Below, one piece after another: positions 48,101 through 57,217 of a stretch of DNA of 64,000 nt. Origin of the DNA: Flavobacteriales bacterium (GTDB lineage: Bacteria > Bacteroidota > Bacteroidia > Flavobacteriales > Flavobacteriaceae); assembly GCA_011526365.1 (NCBI GenBank), contig WTIO01000059.1, forward strand, positions 15,217 to 79,216, in the 5' to 3' direction. Position 1 is the first letter of the stretch, and the number at the start of each line of letters is the position of its first letter. Under the pieces are notes generated by a model. It was not told where the DNA came from. It was given only the letters and a program-made list of their open reading frames with translations, and did no database searches. The position numbers were made by a program, and so were the translations under genes.

Positions 48101-50548
48101 ATGCATCTTCAACTGACCCTAAAAACCCTCTTTTTATTTTTCTTGCCCTGTATTGCCTGTAGTTTATACGGGCAGCTTACGGGAAACATCACCGATGCTA
48201 ACGGACAACCCCTGCAAGATGTAAGTGTACACCTTGAAAACACCTTTATTGGCACAGTAAGCAACCGCGAGGGAATTTTTTACCTCAATCCCAAAGGACA
48301 AACTAGCGGAACTATAATGTTCACTTATTTAGGCTATCAAAGACAAGCCTTCCCGTTTGACAGCACCACCGCTTCATTTGAGGTGGTACTGCAGCCTGAA
48401 ATTGTTCAACTTGACGAAGTCACACTCAATGCGCAAGAAAACCCTGCACATGCCATCATTAGAGCAGCACAACGGGAACGAAAAAAGCATTTAGAAGAAA
48501 GCAAAGTGTATACTGCTGACTTTTATTCTAAAGGTATATTTGGCTTAGTAGACGTCCCCGAACGCTTTATGGGGCAAGAAGTAGGAGATTTAGATGGTGT
48601 TTTAGACAGTACCCGCTCAGGGATCCTCTACCTGTCGGAAACCAAATCGAAGATTTTTAGTGAACGTGGGAATTTTAAGGAGGTTGTGTATGCCTCAAAA
48701 GTAAGTGGAAACGACAATGGTTTTAGCTTTAATACTGCTGAAGATGCCGATTTTAATTTCTATAAAAACACCCTTGACTTCGGAAATCAATTGGTCTCTC
48801 CAATTGCTACCAATGCTTTTGCATATTACCGCTACACTTTGGAAGACAGCTTTTACACCAGTGACAGAAAATTAATTAATCGCATTGCAGTACAGCCAAA
48901 AACAGCCACTTCCCCGGCATTTGAAGGCATCATTTACATCGTTGAAGACGACTGGACCCTATATGGCGTAGATTTAACCGTTGAAGGAAAACGGACCCAG
49001 TTGTTAGGACTTAACAGCATGCAATTACAGCAACAATACCTGTATAACTCCAACTCAGCGCAATGGCGCAAGGCCAACCAAGTGCTTGATTTTACCTTTG
49101 GTTTTTTAGGATTTAAAGGCGATGGTCGCTTTTCAGCCGTGTACAGCAATTACAATACGGCGCCACAATTTGCCCCTAAAACATTTAACAGAACCATTCA
49201 GACTATTGAATCCGGTGCCAATAAAAAAAGTACCGCCTACTGGGACAAACAACGCCCCATTCCCCTACTTGAAAAAGAAATTCAGGATTATGTGAAAAAG
49301 GACAGCCTACAACAATTGCGAAAATCTGAAGTCTATCAGGATTCCATAGATCGGAAAAACAACCGCTTTAAGTGGAGCGATATTATCCAAAAGGAAATTC
49401 AAAACTCAAAGAAAAACAGCCGGGTTAAAATTGAATTTCCCCTGGCAAGAGCTGGCTTTAACCCCATTCAAGGAGGGGCTTATGGTCTGGGTGTCTTTTT
49501 GAGACGGGATTGGGAGGAAAAAAAATCCTATGCTGAGTTTGGTATAGCCAATGATTATGGGGTAAGCGATAAAAAGCACTACCCCAAAATAAATGCCAGT
49601 TACCGCTTTAACAGCACCAACTACAACACCCTAATACTTTCCGCAGGACGCTATTTGGAGCAATTCAACAACCGTCCAGCGGTATCCAAAACCATCAATA
49701 CGGTAGCCAGCCTTTTCTTTAAAGAGCATTATGCCCGCTATTTAGAAAAAGAAAAAATAGAACTTCAATGGAGCTTATACCCAGTGGAAGGGCTTTTTAC
49801 CAGCTACAGTGTGGGCTACCAACAGCGGACACCTAGGGAAAACACAAGCAATTTTTCCTACCGTTTTAAGGACAGGGACTATCTTGAAAATACCCCGCGC
49901 AATTCAGCTGTTGATTTCGAACAACACAACCTACTGTTTCAACGTCTGCTAGTACGTTATGCCTTTGGATATAAACTTTATAAAGAACCCAATAGAGTGT
50001 TTTATAATTTCGATAGCGCCTACCCCACCCTGCGCCTATTCCTGACCAACGGGAGTGGCAGCAGTGTTGAGCGGTATAATTTTACCAAACTCGATCTTCG
50101 TTTGTCCCATAAATTAAACTTTGGTGCACTAGGAAGCACTCGATATGCACTCCAAGTAGGAGGGTTTTTACAAAAAGAAAAACCCAGTTTTGATGATTTG
50201 CAACACTTTAACGGCAATGCAACACCCATTGCAAATGCTACCTACAGGGCATTTAACCTGCTGCCCTACTACGAACGGAGTACGGCAGAGCATTATGCTA
50301 CCTTCCATTTAACGCATGATTTTTACAAATGGGGTGTGGGCTCGTGGCCCTTGATAAAGCAATTGCAAGGATCGCTGATCGCTGGAATTCATGGGCTGGC
50401 CATTACTGGTTCACGTCCTTATAGGGAATTCAACATTGGATTGGGCAACCTTGGATTTGGTCAAATACGCGGCCTGAGCCTAAGCTATGTGAGGGCCTTT
50501 GGTGCTGTAGATCGTCCGGACGGTTTTTTTATAGGCTTTAAAATGTAA
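48101..50548 (+). CDS. DUF5686-type outer-membrane protein with carboxypeptidase-regulatory-like N-domain
   Basis: An 815-residue exported protein of Bacteroidota. After a signal peptide (about 1-24), residues 28-115 form a carboxypeptidase-D regulatory-like beta domain (GNITDANGQPLQDVSV, as in SusC-type proteins). The rest (about 120-815) matches the DUF5686 type and should be a barrel, with alternating aromatic/polar strands and a final KM. The function is not established; such proteins are thought to sit in the outer membrane. Not a TonB receptor: no TonB box or plug is seen. Convergent with pcm (3-base gap). Confidence 0.82.
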   Translation: MHLQLTLKTLFLFFLPCIACSLYGQLTGNITDANGQPLQDVSVHLENTFIGTVSNREGIFYLNPKGQTSGTIMFTYLGYQRQAFPFDSTTASFEVVLQPEIVQLDEVTLNAQENPAHAIIRAAQRERKKHLEESKVYTADFYSKGIFGLVDVPERFMGQEVGDLDGVLDSTRSGILYLSETKSKIFSERGNFKEVVYASKVSGNDNGFSFNTAEDADFNFYKNTLDFGNQLVSPIATNAFAYYRYTLEDSFYTSDRKLINRIAVQPKTATSPAFEGIIYIVEDDWTLYGVDLTVEGKRTQLLGLNSMQLQQQYLYNSNSAQWRKANQVLDFTFGFLGFKGDGRFSAVYSNYNTAPQFAPKTFNRTIQTIESGANKKSTAYWDKQRPIPLLEKEIQDYVKKDSLQQLRKSEVYQDSIDRKNNRFKWSDIIQKEIQNSKKNSRVKIEFPLARAGFNPIQGGAYGLGVFLRRDWEEKKSYAEFGIANDYGVSDKKHYPKINASYRFNSTNYNTLILSAGRYLEQFNNRPAVSKTINTVASLFFKEHYARYLEKEKIELQWSLYPVEGLFTSYSVGYQQRTPRENTSNFSYRFKDRDYLENTPRNSAVDFEQHNLLFQRLLVRYAFGYKLYKEPNRVFYNFDSAYPTLRLFLTNGSGSSVERYNFTKLDLRLSHKLNFGALGSTRYALQVGGFLQKEKPSFDDLQHFNGNATPIANATYRAFNLLPYYERSTAEHYATFHLTHDFYKWGVGSWPLIKQLQGSLIAGIHGLAITGSRPYREFNIGLGNLGFGQIRGLSLSYVRAFGAVDRPDGFFIGFKM

Positions 50549-50551
50549 CAA

Positions 50552-51193
50552 CTAATTCTTATCTTCCAATAAGGGCACAAAGCGAAAGACACCGAAGGTT
50601 TTTTTGTCAAAAGTAGTTTCTGAAGTACGCGTAAATCGAGTCATCACCTGCTCTTCAGCACCCACTGGAATCACCAAATACCCCCCAAGGGCGAGTTGAG
50701 CCAATAAGGCTTGAGGCACTTTAGGAGCGCCTGCGGTAACTAAAATAGCATCATAGGGTGCTGCTGTAGCTAGGCCTTTGTAACCGTCTCCAAACACCTG
50801 TCGCTTTGGGCGATAGCCGTACTGCCGAAACAAGCGTTGGGTTTTTTTAAATAGGGTTTGCTGTCGTTCTACGGTATACACCGTTGCACCGAGTTGTAAA
50901 AGCACCGCAGTTTGATAGCCAGAACCTGTTCCAATTTCCAACACCTTTGCTCCTGGCTGCAATTCCAATAATTGCGTTTGAAACGCCACTGTGTAGGGCT
51001 GCGAAATGGTTTGATCAGCCGCTATGGGATAGGCCTTGTCTTCATACGCAAAGGCGGTCAAGCCTTTATCCATAAACCAATGGCGCGGCACAATTCCCAT
51101 AGCTTCCAAAACCGCTGCATCCTTTATGCCTTTCTGTTGTAATAGTGCTACTAGTTGCTGTCGTAATCCACGATATTTCGGACTGTCCTCCAC
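50552..51193 (-). CDS. pcm: Protein-L-isoaspartate O-methyltransferase
   Basis: PCMT, 213 residues, repairs isoaspartyl residues of aged proteins using SAM. Motif I EIGTGSGYQTAVL near residue 84, the N-terminal AVLEAMGIVPRHWF and the QTISQPYTVAFQ segments are typical. Start codon GTG; no in-frame ATG exists near it. Length matches (about 208-215). Confidence 0.95.
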   Translation of the reverse strand: MEDSPKYRGLRQQLVALLQQKGIKDAAVLEAMGIVPRHWFMDKGLTAFAYEDKAYPIAADQTISQPYTVAFQTQLLELQPGAKVLEIGTGSGYQTAVLLQLGATVYTVERQQTLFKKTQRLFRQYGYRPKRQVFGDGYKGLATAAPYDAILVTAGAPKVPQALLAQLALGGYLVIPVGAEEQVMTRFTRTSETTFDKKTFGVFRFVPLLEDKN

Positions 51194-51239
51194 TCCATAA
51201 AAGTAGGAAGTCTTTTCTAGTATTTAAAAAGAAGAATTG

Positions 51240-51247
51240 TATTTTTG
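51240..51247 (+). promoter_or_regulatory. -7 box for Gfo/Idh gene
   Basis: TATTTTTG fits TAnnTTTG. The ORF also has an upstream TTG (51245) inside the box; the ATG at 51260 is therefore preferred, with a leader of about 8 bases. Confidence 0.55.
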
Positions 51248-51259
51248 AGAAAAACGCTT

Positions 51260-52228
51260 ATGCTTAAAGCAGGAGTCATTGGTGCTGGGCACCTCGGAAA
51301 AATTCACCTTAAATTGTTGGAGCAATCCGAAAAGTACGAATTGCTCGGTTTTTATGATACCGACACTAAAAGTGCCAAGGCATTGGAACACAGTGAAGGC
51401 TATACCGCCTTTGAGAGTTTAGAAGCTCTTTTTGCCGCAGTAGACGTCGTAGATATTGTGGCCCCAACCCTAGCCCATTTTGATCTTGCCAAACAGGTAA
51501 TTGCTGCGGGGAAACACTTTTTTATCGAAAAGCCCATCACCCAAACCCTAGAAGAAGCGAAAACCCTAACAGCACTAGCTGCTGCTCAAGGATGCATGGG
51601 ACAAGTGGGACACGTAGAACGTTTTAATCCCGCCTTTAAAGCGGCAGCCCCTAGTATTACAAACCCCATGTTTATTGAAACCCATCGCTTGGCGGAATTC
51701 AACCCTCGTGGCACAGATGTTCCCGTAGTACTCGATCTAATGATCCACGATATAGACATTATTCTAAGTGTTGTTCCCGCTCCAGTAAAAAACATCTCAG
51801 CTTCTGGCGTTGCCGTGATTAGTGAAACGCCTGATATTGCCAATGCGCGCATTGAATTTGAAAACGGTTGTGTGGCCAATCTTACCGCCAGCAGAATTTC
51901 GATGAAAAACATGCGTAAAAGCCGGTTTTTCCAAAAAGACGCCTACATCGCAGTGGACTTTTTGGCTAAAAATGTAGAAGTCGTTAAGATGAAGGATGCC
52001 CCAAAAAACCGAGAAGAATTCGCCATGATTCTTCAAAATGCTGAAGGCAAACAAAAACAGATTTACTTTGAAAACCCTGAGATTAAAAGCTCCAACGCCA
52101 TATTAGAAGAGCTGGAGTCCTTTGCTACTGCCATAGCAACTGCCACTACACCCATAGTGAGTTTACAACAAGGTACAAACGCTTTAGAGGTCGCGCACCA
52201 AATTATTTCATCATATACCAATGCTTAA
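51260..52228 (+). CDS. Gfo/Idh/MocA-family oxidoreductase
   Basis: A 322-residue NAD(P)-dependent oxidoreductase. The Rossmann motif GAGHLGKIH is at 6-14, the EKPIT segment with the catalytic Lys near 92, and the second domain starts about 125. Substrate not readable; these enzymes act on sugars and polyols. It overlaps the next gene by eight bases and heads a plus-strand operon of seven genes reaching miaA, though later genes have own -7 boxes. Confidence 0.9.
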   Translation: MLKAGVIGAGHLGKIHLKLLEQSEKYELLGFYDTDTKSAKALEHSEGYTAFESLEALFAAVDVVDIVAPTLAHFDLAKQVIAAGKHFFIEKPITQTLEEAKTLTALAAAQGCMGQVGHVERFNPAFKAAAPSITNPMFIETHRLAEFNPRGTDVPVVLDLMIHDIDIILSVVPAPVKNISASGVAVISETPDIANARIEFENGCVANLTASRISMKNMRKSRFFQKDAYIAVDFLAKNVEVVKMKDAPKNREEFAMILQNAEGKQKQIYFENPEIKSSNAILEELESFATAIATATTPIVSLQQGTNALEVAHQIISSYTNA

Positions 52229-53102
52229 AAACATAGTAGTTATAGGCGCAGGAAGTATGGGTAACGGAATTGCTCATGTTTTTGCGCAACATCAATTTTC
52301 CGTGACCCTAACCGATGTTAGTGCCACACAATTGGAAACAGCAAAAAATACAATCGCCCGAAATTTAGCACGAGGGGTAAAAAAAGAGCGCCTTACCGAA
52401 GCGGAAGCAGCAGCAATTTTAGCGGGAATACAGTATACTACCGATGCCAGTACCGCTTATAAAAACGCTGATCTTGTAATTGAAGCTGTTTCTGAAGATG
52501 AAGCCCTTAAAAAGATGATATTTAAGCAATTAGATGTATCATGTAAGGAGAATTGTATTTTGGCCAGTAATACATCTTCCATTGCTATTCATCAACTGGC
52601 AGCCGCCACTACGCGCCCCGAAAGAGTCATTGGCATGCATTTTTTTAATCCGGTTCCAGTGATGCCGTTAGTGGAAATTATTCAAGGGGATGCTACAGCA
52701 ACAGAAGTAGTGCACACCATTCAAAACCTTACGCAAGTCATAGGAAAAACAGGGGTGCTAGCACGAGATGTGTCGGGTTTTGTAGCCAACAGGATTTTGC
52801 TCCCCATGCTTAACGAAGCCATAGGAACACTGGACCAGGGCGTAAGTGACGTTACAGGCATCGACACGGTAATGAAACTTGGTATGGGGCATCCTATGGG
52901 GCCCTTAGAATTGGCAGATTTTATTGGCTTAGACGTATGTTTGTCTATTTTAGAAGTACTCTACACTTCTTTAGGGGAAGCGCATTACAAACCTCAGCCC
53001 TTACTAAAACGATTGGTAGCCAAAGGCCATTTGGGTAAAAAATCAGGGCGTGGGTTTTACGATTACGCTGGAGAAGATAAAGTGGCCCTACAATCCTTTT
53101 AG
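52221..53102 (+). CDS. 3-hydroxyacyl-CoA (3-hydroxybutyryl-CoA) dehydrogenase
   Basis: A 293-residue NAD(H)-dependent enzyme converting 3-hydroxyacyl-CoA and 3-oxoacyl-CoA. Rossmann GAGSMGNGIAH is at 8-18; the HFFNPVPVMPLVEII motif with the catalytic His and the C-terminal GMGHPMGPLELADFIGLD dimer domain are present. Length fits the single-domain hbd/paaH type. It acts in fatty-acid or butanoyl-CoA metabolism. Start overlaps the preceding stop, so both are likely co-translated. Confidence 0.94.
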   Translation: MLKNIVVIGAGSMGNGIAHVFAQHQFSVTLTDVSATQLETAKNTIARNLARGVKKERLTEAEAAAILAGIQYTTDASTAYKNADLVIEAVSEDEALKKMIFKQLDVSCKENCILASNTSSIAIHQLAAATTRPERVIGMHFFNPVPVMPLVEIIQGDATATEVVHTIQNLTQVIGKTGVLARDVSGFVANRILLPMLNEAIGTLDQGVSDVTGIDTVMKLGMGHPMGPLELADFIGLDVCLSILEVLYTSLGEAHYKPQPLLKRLVAKGHLGKKSGRGFYDYAGEDKVALQSF

Positions 53103-53105
53103 GCC

Positions 53106-54230
53106 ATGGCATTATTTGGTCCCATTTCACTTTATTTGCCCAAAACTCCAGAAGCTTTAGTTATTCAAGCTTATGCCAGTTATAGTAAGGAAAAGCGTGC
53201 CGTAGACCTCCAATTGCGCCCAAATTCATTTTTAACTATTCTACGCGCAGGCACTGAAGCCAACACCCAGGAGGCACAATGGCAACACATTGCCGAAGCT
53301 TTTCAAGCAGCTTGTAACGCCAAACGTTTTGTCGCCCATCCAGCAAACTATTGGGTGTTACGTCGCAAAAGTAAAAGAGGGGTATTTACAGGTTTAATTA
53401 CTGGAATGACTGCCGCAGCAGTAAAAGCAGGGAAATTGCGCCCCCATGAAGCTACATTACCTGATCGGGCCGCTACCCTAGGAGGCTATTTGACTGCCGT
53501 AAAAATTCAGGCAGAACCTGTGGTGGCGGCTTTTTCATCTGCCCCACCACTCCAAGATCTTTTGGAAGAAGCAACACACCATTTGCCTTTGCATGAATTT
53601 AGCTATGATGCGGTAACCTACACGCTGTGGCCCCTAAATGCTCGTCAAAGTGCAGCATGCCATCACGCCTTAGCAGCAATAGACCACTGCGATTTGGTAG
53701 ATGGCCATCATCGTGCGGAGGCGGTCATTCACTACTCAAATCAAACGGAGAATTCTTCAAATACCCAATTGCTCACGCTTTTAGTTCCTACTGAGCAGAT
53801 TCAATCCGAAAGTTTTTTTTGGTCGCTGCCTCAACTCCCATCGGAAATCTCTTTGGAGGCCTTATCTCGTTTAGGAAGCCTACAACCACTTCCAAAACAA
53901 CTAGTCCCGACTAAAAAGCATCCCCTACTGCTTCTGTTAGAGGGTACACCCTACAGTCTACATCCCCATAATTCAACTTTAGACAGCTTACAAAAGCTGT
54001 ATCAAATGATAAGTGCAACTGAGGTTCAGCTGCGTTACCATCCCAGAAAAAAGAACCAAGCGCTAACCGATTTTACCGCTGTTACCCCCAGTGCGTTTTG
54101 TTGTAGCTATTTACCCCTCCCCTTTGCACTTGTGCAACAACTCACCGCCAACGGTAAAACTGTTCCTCCTAAAACCACCTTCCTTCACCCTAAACTCCTT
54201 ACGGGGCACCTTGTTCACCCAATGCAGTAA
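53106..54230 (+). CDS. DUF1015 family protein
   Basis: A 374-residue protein of the DUF1015 family, found in many bacteria, with the motif VDGHHRAEA near residue 200 and a Pro-rich stretch. The role is unknown; it is often near serine/amino-acid enzymes. Here it follows hbd by 3 bases. Slightly shorter than usual members (about 400), with no evident missing part. Confidence 0.85.
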   Translation: MALFGPISLYLPKTPEALVIQAYASYSKEKRAVDLQLRPNSFLTILRAGTEANTQEAQWQHIAEAFQAACNAKRFVAHPANYWVLRRKSKRGVFTGLITGMTAAAVKAGKLRPHEATLPDRAATLGGYLTAVKIQAEPVVAAFSSAPPLQDLLEEATHHLPLHEFSYDAVTYTLWPLNARQSAACHHALAAIDHCDLVDGHHRAEAVIHYSNQTENSSNTQLLTLLVPTEQIQSESFFWSLPQLPSEISLEALSRLGSLQPLPKQLVPTKKHPLLLLLEGTPYSLHPHNSTLDSLQKLYQMISATEVQLRYHPRKKNQALTDFTAVTPSAFCCSYLPLPFALVQQLTANGKTVPPKTTFLHPKLLTGHLVHPMQ

Positions 54231-54329
54231 GACGTTTTAATTTAAAGCGCCCTAGGAGCGCAGGGAGAAAATAAAACAATGTCCATGGTAATCAGGTAGC
54301 CCTATGGCCAAAAAAACGCTGCTTTTCAA

Positions 54330-54337
54330 TACCTTTG
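54330..54337 (+). promoter_or_regulatory. -7 box for the YggS-type gene
   Basis: TACCTTTG fits TAnnTTTG exactly. The ATG at 54343 is 6 bases after its last base, so the transcript would have about one leader base. Confidence 0.55.
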
Positions 54338-54342
54338 TGGCC

Positions 54343-54987
54343 ATGAGTATAGCCCACAACCTAAATGAATTAAAACACAGTCTCCCAAAGGCAGTAAGCT
54401 TGGTGGCAGTATCAAAAACCAAACCTGCTTCGGCCATTTTAGAAGCCTACGATACTGGTCACCGTATTTTTGGAGAAAATAAAGTACAGGAATTGGTGGG
54501 GAAATACGAAGAGCTTCCCAAAGATATCCAATGGCATATGATTGGGCATTTACAACGCAATAAGGTGAAGTACATTGCACCCTTTGTAGCCCTAATTCAC
54601 GGTGTGGACAGCGAACGCTTGCTATTAGAAATTAACAAACAGGGCATCAAACACCAACGAAAAATTCCCTGCTTACTGCAAATGCACATTGCTACAGAAG
54701 CCACCAAATTTGGACTTTCTAATGAAGAATTGGAAGCCTTATTACCAAAGGCCGCAACTCTAGAGGGCGTTGCCATTAAAGGGCTTATGGGCATGGCTAC
54801 GTTTACCTCTAATGAACAACAAATTGAAGCAGAATTTAATGCCCTCCACGCCAGTTTTCAAAAGGCACAGGAATCCCTACCCTTAGACATTCTTTCTATG
54901 GGCATGAGTGGGGACTACCCTATAGCACTCTCCTGCGGCAGTACCATGATCCGTGTTGGAAGTAAAATTTTTGGCGCTCGCCACTAG
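54343..54987 (+). CDS. YggS/PROSC-type PLP homeostasis protein
   Basis: A 214-residue pyridoxal-phosphate-binding protein (YggS/COG0325) that controls free PLP and amino-acid balance. The PLP lysine is in VAVSKTKPA near residue 24; the HMIGHLQRNK segment and SMGMSGDYPIA near the C-terminus (phosphate site) are conserved. The frame is open to 54304, but the box at 54330-54337 and the family's length support 54343. Followed 3 bases later by the exonuclease fusion. Confidence 0.92.
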   Translation: MSIAHNLNELKHSLPKAVSLVAVSKTKPASAILEAYDTGHRIFGENKVQELVGKYEELPKDIQWHMIGHLQRNKVKYIAPFVALIHGVDSERLLLEINKQGIKHQRKIPCLLQMHIATEATKFGLSNEELEALLPKAATLEGVAIKGLMGMATFTSNEQQIEAEFNALHASFQKAQESLPLDILSMGMSGDYPIALSCGSTMIRVGSKIFGARH

Positions 54988-54990
54988 TCT

Positions 54991-56373
54991 ATGTACGCAG
55001 TTGTAGACATTGAAACCACAGGAGGGCGCTTTAACGAAGAGGCCATAACAGAAATTGCCGTTTACCGTTTTGACGGTCACGAGGTGGTCGATCAATTTGC
55101 TTCGCTGGTAAATCCCGAGCGCCCCATTCAACCTTTTGTCCAAAAACTTACGGGGATCAATGAAAAAATGCTTCGCAATGCTCCGCGCTTTTTTGAAATT
55201 GCCAAACGGGTTATTGAAATTACTTCCGATTGTGTGATTGTTGCCCACAATGCAGAATTTGATTATCGCATGCTACGTACTGAGTTTCAGCGACTGGGGT
55301 ACACTTACGAGCGTGATTCTTTATGTACAGTGCAGCTTTCGGAACAACTATTGCCTGAACAGGAATCGTATAAGCTCGGAAAACTGGTCCGTTCCCTAGG
55401 GATTCCTATTAGCGACCGTCACCGCGCACATGGCGATGCCCGTGCCACGCTTAAATTGTTTCAAATGCTGCTAGAAAAGGACAGCAATAAATCCATAGTA
55501 CAAACTCAAATTAAGACGCTATTTAAAAACAATTTAGCGGACAAACACCTAAAAATTCTGGAAGAAATGCCCACTGCCACAGGGGTGTATTACTTTTACA
55601 ACAAAGCCAAGGAACTGCTGTATATCGGAAAGAGTAAAAACATCCAAAAACGCGTACGAACCCATTTTACCAGTCCTAAGGGAAAAAGTTTAAAACTTCA
55701 AAAGCTGGTACACCAAGTACGTTTTGAAAAAACCGGTAATGAGCTTCTGGCCTTACTTAAAGAACAGAACGAAATAAAAATCAATCGCCCTAAATTCAAC
55801 TACGCCTTTAAATTTCGCTTGTTTCCTATGGGAATTCGCATAGAAACAGACAGTACTGGCTACCAGCAACTGCACGTAGAACAAGCCCGACAAGAACAAG
55901 ATTACCTGATGGTGTTTAAAAATAAAAAAGCAGCAGTAGGTCGATTGTTTCACTGGATAGAGCACTACCAACTGTGCCAAAATAAAACCTCTTTAGCAAA
56001 TGGAAAAACAAGCTGCCCCACTTTTTCTTTAAAACAATGTGCCGGGGCCTGTACGGGGAAAGAAACGCCAAAAGCCTACAATGCTAAAGTAGAAACACTT
56101 TTAACGGACCTTTCTTTTCCACATCCTTCATTTTTACTCATTGATGAAGGCAGAACCAAAGGGGAGCAAAGTTTTGTGTGGGTGGAAGAAGAACGTTTTA
56201 AAGGCTATGGCTTTTTTGAACTGCACCATCAAATTAAAACTGTAGATCGCATAGCACAACGCTGTATTGCAGTAGAACACAACCCTGATTGTGCCGCCTT
56301 AATTCGAAGTTTTTTAGGCAAAAAGAAATACCAAAAACTGATTCCCCTCTCTCCCGATGGGGAACAAATTTAA
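54991..56373 (+). CDS. DnaQ-like exonuclease fused to a GIY-YIG nuclease with UvrC-type cysteines
   Basis: A 460-residue fusion. Residues 1-165 form a DEDDh 3'-5' exonuclease: DIE at 6-8, HNAEFD near 90, and HRAHGDA near 145. Residues about 190-275 form a GIY-YIG nuclease: GVYYFY at 198-203 and YIGKS at 211-215. A cysteine set Cys342-x7-Cys350-x3-Cys354 follows, in the same spacing as in the N-terminal part of UvrC. The protein may cut DNA near a lesion and trim it; it lacks UvrC's C-terminal RNase H half. Similar exonuclease-GIY-YIG fusions are known in actinobacteria and Bacteroidota, so the arrangement is not new, but its job is not defined here. Confidence 0.9.
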   Translation: MYAVVDIETTGGRFNEEAITEIAVYRFDGHEVVDQFASLVNPERPIQPFVQKLTGINEKMLRNAPRFFEIAKRVIEITSDCVIVAHNAEFDYRMLRTEFQRLGYTYERDSLCTVQLSEQLLPEQESYKLGKLVRSLGIPISDRHRAHGDARATLKLFQMLLEKDSNKSIVQTQIKTLFKNNLADKHLKILEEMPTATGVYYFYNKAKELLYIGKSKNIQKRVRTHFTSPKGKSLKLQKLVHQVRFEKTGNELLALLKEQNEIKINRPKFNYAFKFRLFPMGIRIETDSTGYQQLHVEQARQEQDYLMVFKNKKAAVGRLFHWIEHYQLCQNKTSLANGKTSCPTFSLKQCAGACTGKETPKAYNAKVETLLTDLSFPHPSFLLIDEGRTKGEQSFVWVEEERFKGYGFFELHHQIKTVDRIAQRCIAVEHNPDCAALIRSFLGKKKYQKLIPLSPDGEQI

Positions 56374-56378
56374 TTTTG
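56371..56378 (+). promoter_or_regulatory. -7 box for ion channel gene
   Basis: TAATTTTG fits TAnnTTTG; the ATG at 56390 is 12 bases later, giving a leader of about 7 bases. Confidence 0.5.
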
Positions 56379-56389
56379 TACCTTGAAAT

Positions 56390-57217
56390 ATGGATCCAAA
56401 GTCTCCACAACCTTGGCGCAATCGACTCCACGAAATTATTTATGAGGCCGACACCCCAAAAGGCAAAGTCTTTGACGTGGTGCTACTTTTTTTCATCCTC
56501 CTCAGTGTGGTATTGGTGGCCTTGGAGAGTGTGCCTTCCATAAATTCTTCTTACAAGGATTTTTTTCATTGGGCCGAGTGGTGCATTACCATTTTGTTTT
56601 CTGTAGAATATTTGCTCCGCATCATTGCAGTAAAAAAACCCTGGCGCTACATCACTAGTTTTTATGGCATCATTGACCTGTTGTCTACACTACCAAAATA
56701 TGTAGCTATTTTCTTTACAGGAACCCAATCCCTAATTGCGCTTCGGGCCTTGCGTTTACTTCGTGTTTTTCGCATCTTAAAACTCACACGCTACATTGGA
56801 GAGTCCAACACTTTGGTACGCGCTCTAGTGGCTTCCAGAGCCAAAATTTTAGTCTTTATGTTTGGGGTATTAATTTTGTGCATCATTTTTGGAACCATCA
56901 TGTATTTGATAGAAAGTGACGCCAGTGGATTTACCAGTATCCCACGAAGTATCTATTGGTGCATAGTTACCCTTACTACGGTGGGGTACGGTGACATTGC
57001 TCCTACCACCAATTTAGGGCAGTTTATTGCCGCAATTATTATGATTTTAGGCTATGGCATTATTGCTGTCCCTACAGGCATTGTCACCGCCGAATTTGCC
57101 GACCAAAACCGAAATTTAGATACTAACACTCAAGCCTGTCCCGAATGCATGAACGACCAGCACAAAGACGAAGCGGTGTTTTGTCATGCCTGTGGCGCAC
57201 GATTAAACCATGAATAA
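56390..57217 (+). CDS. Voltage-gated K+ channel with C-terminal zinc ribbon
   Basis: A 275-residue six-helix channel of the voltage-gated ion channel family. The S4 sensor holds Arg every third residue (ALRALRLLRVFRILK near 117-131), and the K+ filter TVGYGD is at 197-202, so it is potassium selective. The C-terminus has CPEC and CHAC (about 251-271), a zinc ribbon that is unusual for such channels and may help assembly or bind a partner. Its stop region overlaps miaA by eight bases. Confidence 0.93.
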   Translation: MDPKSPQPWRNRLHEIIYEADTPKGKVFDVVLLFFILLSVVLVALESVPSINSSYKDFFHWAEWCITILFSVEYLLRIIAVKKPWRYITSFYGIIDLLSTLPKYVAIFFTGTQSLIALRALRLLRVFRILKLTRYIGESNTLVRALVASRAKILVFMFGVLILCIIFGTIMYLIESDASGFTSIPRSIYWCIVTLTTVGYGDIAPTTNLGQFIAAIIMILGYGIIAVPTGIVTAEFADQNRNLDTNTQACPECMNDQHKDEAVFCHACGARLNHE

